A stretch of DNA of 64,000 nt from Diadema setosum. Its lineage: Eukaryota; Echinodermata; Echinoidea; Diadematoida; Diadematidae. Location of the stretch: contig CM067067.1 of the NCBI GenBank assembly GCA_033980235.1, forward strand, positions 31,816,451-31,880,450, given 5' to 3'. Below the pieces are notes generated by a model. The model ran no database searches and was not told where the DNA came from. It saw only the letters and a program-made list of their open reading frames with translations. Positions 27,701-33,700 of this stretch are shown in pieces; positions within the stretch are counted from its first letter, which is position 1; each line of letters begins with the position of its first letter. Position numbers and translations under genes: made by a program.

Positions 27701-30700
27701 CAACTACAGCGCAATCCCGTTTTATCGTACATGATTATAATAAAATTTCGGATACAACGAAGTAGAATTTGGGTCCCATATTATCAGCTATACATGTTTA
27801 AACATTCTATTTGTTCAGCTGTAACGAAATTTCGATATAACAAAAGAAAATTGCTGGTCCCGAAGACTTCATTGTAACATGTGGAATGTGGAAGCACGTC
27901 AACCAACAAACACCGAATGGACGCGGCTATAATAATGGTAGATGAAAGCAACCTCACCTTACATGCATGGTACAACTTCAGATTGTGTACTCCGAAAGTC
28001 AACTCACAGGCACACACTCACAGATATTCCATAGCTCACGCACACACCTACATACACCACCCACAGAATTAACTGACCAAAACATTCGTAAAGCTTTAAA
28101 ACCTATGAGTAATGTAATAAATCATAATGCCGTGTCTTTGAACTTTACTTCTTTTATCGTTCCATTTCTTTCAATTCACCTTCTTTTGTCCATTCCTTTC
28201 TACACTGTACATCATTATTTTAGTCATTTCTTTTCGATTGTTGATCATACGACAAAGTTACGCTGCGTCAGCGTAATAATCCCTCTTAGGTCTAATTACG
28301 TCCATTATTCCCAACATAACCAATACAGGTCGACAACGAAATACAATGTATGCCATGATCATATCTATTCTCGTCCAACTGTGATGGTAAATGCCTACAG
28401 TGTAAAACATGCTGAAAAAAAAAAAAACACACACTTTAAAACCTATCCAAAACAAAACCTCTTTTCACGGCTGCGCTGGTATTTACATAGGCATTTTCAT
28501 TGTCTACGCCAACGTAGCTATATGAAAAATGCTTCAGTAAATGGAATTGTTACACTCTATGTATTAAGTAATGCCGTTTTTGAGTGAACATGAATGTGTC
28601 ATCGAGCTCATCGGAGAATGACCAGTGTTATAGGAAACAAACAGTTATGTTTCAAAGCGGATTTTCCGGCATGAACAGTTTTCTGTATGAGTAAAAGTGA
28701 GTTAATCTTGTCCACAGTGTGCGCGCAGTGTACATTAGATCTACTTATTTTAAGAGAGGCGCAATTTGAGCCTTACTTTGCATGCGATAAGTGTATTGAC
28801 GGGGCGTGACTCTTGTAGCCTTACAATTCGAGAGAACAAAATACGGCCAGAAAGCCTCGACACTAAACCTTGCATCAGTATAATCCGCATAGAAATCCCG
28901 GCATCCATTATTCATTGTCCACTCCAGTCATTGAACTTCAGTCCTCGACTCGAAGAATGCTTGGTGTCCAGTGTTCCTTTTCAACGATGGGTAAGGTCTA
29001 TCACGAAACTGTCTATTGTATACAGAATCCCTGGAACTCTGGGCTTGTGGCTTCGAAGGGGTTAATCTTTTATTTTTAGCTACATCGTGGGCGCTTGATC
29101 CGTACAATCAAGGATTAGTCAACACATGGAAGTCTTCTTCACATCACCCTAGATAATGTCATTGTCCTGTTGGGCACTATCCTCTCTAGATTTTAGAGAA
29201 AGAGACTGGCAAAGAAGACTAGGCGATTTGGGTTGTTGGACACTGTCTTCTCTAGATTTTAGACAAACGGCTCGCAAGAAAGACTATGCTAATTGGGCAT
29301 CAGTCATGCGGAACACCCAGAAGTCAATAAAAGAGATGCAACCCCCGGATGGTTGGGTGGAATTCTCCCTGGTAGTCGCCGTGAGTATCAGATGTGCATC
29401 AGATGCCCCTCACGCAACAGGATGATAGCGAAAGTATCTGTAGCCCCAACAAATACAGCAGACTTTAATACACTCAGTTTCACTTTCCATTTATTTCACT
29501 CATTATTCATGATTCACCCATTTAATAAAACTCATTATAGATCAACTATCTACTATTATATATCACCACCAAAACCATGATTCCTAACAGTTGGTCATTT
29601 TGCTATCTCCACAAGATCAAGTTCTGATGTTTTCTACCTACCTACACAAGATCAACATAACTACAAAAACTGAAATTCCGATGTTGTCCCTTGAATGGTT
29701 AAAAAGAGTAAAAATGTAATGGGTTAGCCCTATTTGAGATCATTAAGATGGATGCCAAAATGACCACCAAAATCAGAAATTGAGAAAAACTGAGATTGCC
29801 GTGTTTTCTCATGTGTGGTGAAGAGTTTAAAACTGTAATGGCTTAGCCCTGTTTGAGATAATTAAGATGGTTGCAAAATGACCGCCAAAAACAGAAATTA
29901 AGAAAAACTGATATTGCCGTGTTTTCCCATAAAATTAATGGTGAAGGGTGTAAAACTGTAATGGCCTAGCCCTATTTGAGATAATTAAGATGGTTGCCAA
30001 AATGACCGCAAAAACAGAAATTAAGAAAAACTAACTCCTCACCTTTTGTAGCTCTTAAAAGGATGATCCTAAAATAATGATACAAATATTATCTCTGAGC
30101 TCACTTTAATGATCAAATTGGATAGTTCTTGCACAATGTGATGAACGCCGGCACACATTTGCCATCAAATTCTTCAAATTCAACACATGGATAATGACGG
30201 CAGATATCGCTCCAGAGGCCAGGTGAGGGCGCACCGTCGATACATAACCTTTATTGCACTAATGATTTTATCTTACTAAATTCTACCTATACACCAAGAC
30301 CTTTTGTCTTCTACTTATCCACAATGAGAAGAAATGCAAAATTATCCTGGTAACTATGAACGTACTTTGTTACACAAAATGAGACAAGGGGGAGTACATC
30401 TTTGAGAACGATAGGTGTCGGAATATCGAGAAATATAACGGAATAGTTAAACTTGGTCAAATGAGTGACGAACGAGAATGCTGTGCGTATTTGCGAATGG
30501 GCGTGTTCACACTTGCAGTTAACTCGATACACGATGCCCTAAGGAGGCTAAAGTAGGACGGTCACTTACTCGCTTCGCGTCCTTATGATTACCATGTTTC
30601 CTCGCGACGAAGTGAAGAGCTGGCAAAGTCGTAGGTGACGACGTCGAAGGAACGGTTGATACCCGGGCGCCGTTGGAGACGTCGAGATCAATCATGGCCT

Positions 30701-33700
30701 GCAGGCTACAGGTGCTAGGTGCTCCGATTTTAGGGGTAGAGGCTGGGGGCGTAGCAGCGCTGACCAGCACCGGAGCTGAAGTCGGCGGCGCGAGGCGAAG
30801 CAGCGCTGACCGGTGTCGGGGCTGAGGTCATCAGCGTAACAGCACTGGCCAATGTCAGGGCTGGTGTCAGCGGCGCAGCAGCACCGACGACCGAGGGGCT
30901 CCTAGAACTAGCTGTCCAAAGCGAAGTCAGCGTGCCGGGCGTATGATGCTCCCCAGTGTCATAAAGATGTGCAGTACCATTTGTAGAGTCCAGATTTACT
31001 GCAGCTTTTCTGAGAATAGGCGCCATTCAAGCTCGTTCGTCTCACACAGTCCGAATTCGTAGTCGATTTCTTAGCGAGCACTGCAGCAATTCGGTGACAG
31101 AAGTGTGGAGCTATGAAGCAGGCGTTTTCACTGGTGCATACACGTAAACACGTGATGATGTATCAAACGCTCGGCTGCCGTGTTAGTGTCTATGTTTCAC
31201 GGTTTCGTATAGCGAGAGTGTATCTGCACGCGAGCAAGTTTACATTTCGCGGGTTACTGGGTTAACCAAAACGCCCAATTGATTACAGAGCTAGTTTGTC
31301 GCTACCAGTCACGTGTATTCAAATTTGCTTTAATCATGCATAGAAAATAAATCATGAATATGCCGTTCATATTTTCAAATTGGGCTTAAAGCTGCTCACG
31401 GCCTTGTTAAAACCAGCCTACAGCAAAATAGTATCAAAGCGGTTTTTTTTTAATCCGTGATGACATAAATCAAACGCACAAACAACATTTCCCCGCATCT
31501 TGCGTGCTTAGAGTTGTGAAAAATACATAAAAGGAGGAAGGGGGCGTGGACGCTACAGAACCTAAGGTGAAAATCAAGACTTTGTATTTTTTTTCACATC
31601 GCTAAGACCTTGCGCACAAACTTATGTGAAACGAAAAATCAGCCTTCATATATGCCGCGGAATGATCAACTGTGAAAATAATGGTAATAACCCTAGAAAA
31701 TGACGACAAATCGTTTTGATTCTGGTCAACGTGCGCCATCTTACGTTCATGCCTTGATCTTTGATGACAATCAGATCAGCGTGGACCCGCTGGCAGAATT
31801 CCCTGGCCAACTGGAAGGTACCGATGCTGAATCTGTCGGTGACGAGCAGAACGCACTGGTCATCGTATCTCAGCCATCCTGTCGGACATTCCAGTGTGTA
31901 AGCCCCTAGGATGACAAAAAAGATCAGCTATTCTGAAAAATACCCATCAAACACCACCAACATTAAAGCATAATGCCTATCCATCTATGACAGAGAGATT
32001 TCGATGGCTGCATGGTCCCCACTAATCTCTATGGTCACAAAGTCCTAGAAGGTGTTTCACGAAGAAATTAAGTCGATCTTAAATTATGAAATCAACTTAG
32101 AATAAAAAATGGAATGCCATTGTTTCCTATTTAGTCTTATCAAATTTTAGATTTAGAGAAAATTCCTTTGTTCCTGATCTTATATATTAACCATGTCTGC
32201 ATGAAAAAGTCTCCGGAATTTTTATTTTCATCTAGAAGTTAGAATATCATTGAAGACACACACGGCATACCATACTTTTAAGTTGATCTTCACCGTTGTT
32301 CGTCGTGTGTTGCCATGGTTGCAGTGCGTTCACATCACTGTAAATGATTGCGGTCGACATCACCTCTATACTAAAGTGTATCTTCCATAATGTGTGCATC
32401 TGTGTGTGCGTGATTTCAAGACAAGATTTCAAGTTGTCCGGAAAATTATTCCAAATGTCCGGACCAAAATGTAAGACAGATTTGTGTGTTATTGTTTATT
32501 TGAGATTTAAATGACGGAGGTTCTGGTTATGCGAGTAGAGCACGAATCTATCAGAAGTATTATCCTAAACATGTTACCAAACCAAAGTGATGGTGAAAGT
32601 TTATCATGAATGTACTTGAACAGAATGACTGCTATGTGAACAGAATGAAAATCAACATTTTTAGCGTTTTATTTCATAAGATAAAAGGATCACTGCGAGC
32701 ATGACTTTCTTTTCAAATTGATAAAATTCAGGTTTGTTTGGGTTTTTTTTTTTGCAACTGACTGACAAATTTATGCACTGATCAAGTCAGTGCTTATTTA
32801 CGTCAATGTAGAGCAATTTGTCAATTAGTTGCGATAACAGACTTTTGTAGTCTAAACATATAGTTAATATTTGTAGTGATAGTGACTGAGTTAGAGAATG
32901 ACAGAATATTGAGGAAGTAATTTAGCTCAGTCGGCAGCGCGTCTGCCTCCAGATCCAAAGGGTCCGGGTTCGATTCCCGAGTCTAACTGAGCAATGTTCA
33001 CACACCGTCCCCTCTAGTAAGACGTAAAACACTGAGTCTCTATGAATTTGACTATAATGGAGGTCCCGTTTGTGAGAGAGTTGCAACTCATGCACTTAAA
33101 AGATCCCGCTTCATTCATTCATCCCAAAGAGCAGGGTGTTTAACCCGGGAAGTGGTCTGCCTTACATCCAACCAGATCCCATGGAAGACCAGCTACTGGA
33201 GTTGAATATGGGATATCAAGCAATCTTCTCAGATGGAAAAAAAAACTAAGAGAAAGAAAAAGAAATAGAATGACAGAATGTCGGAGCGATAGGCTGGCAG
33301 AGTAACTAATTTTTGCACATGTTTGTCTATCGATGAACTTTGCGCATCAAGTGCACTTTAGTAATCCTTACTTAAACGTAATTTGTTTGCAGATACAGTC
33401 GAACCTGCCTTTATGGCCACCTGTCTATAGCGACCATCTGCAGTATACGTCCACTACATCCCCAGCCTTATTAAAGGTGCTGTCTATAGCGGCCATTTTC
33501 GTCTCCGTTGAGTGGCCGCTATGTAGAAAGGCTTAACATTTACTTTTCTGTATTTGATTTTATTTAAAAATACAATGTCAACAACAAAAATGATAAAAAT
33601 GATATAAAGTGGTCAGGTAATGAACAAAGAAATATGATACAGTGTACATATAATATTCAGAATACAGACAACAGAACTTTATTAATCTTAATAAAGCAGA

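Noticed and set aside
27967..28587. 206-codon open frame in intron 2
   Set aside because: No recognisable domain, composition like the surrounding intron, no splice or start support.
32925..32990. Working tRNA gene
   Set aside because: A and B boxes are present but the cloverleaf is poor, and the segment is the head of a repeated SINE with target duplication.
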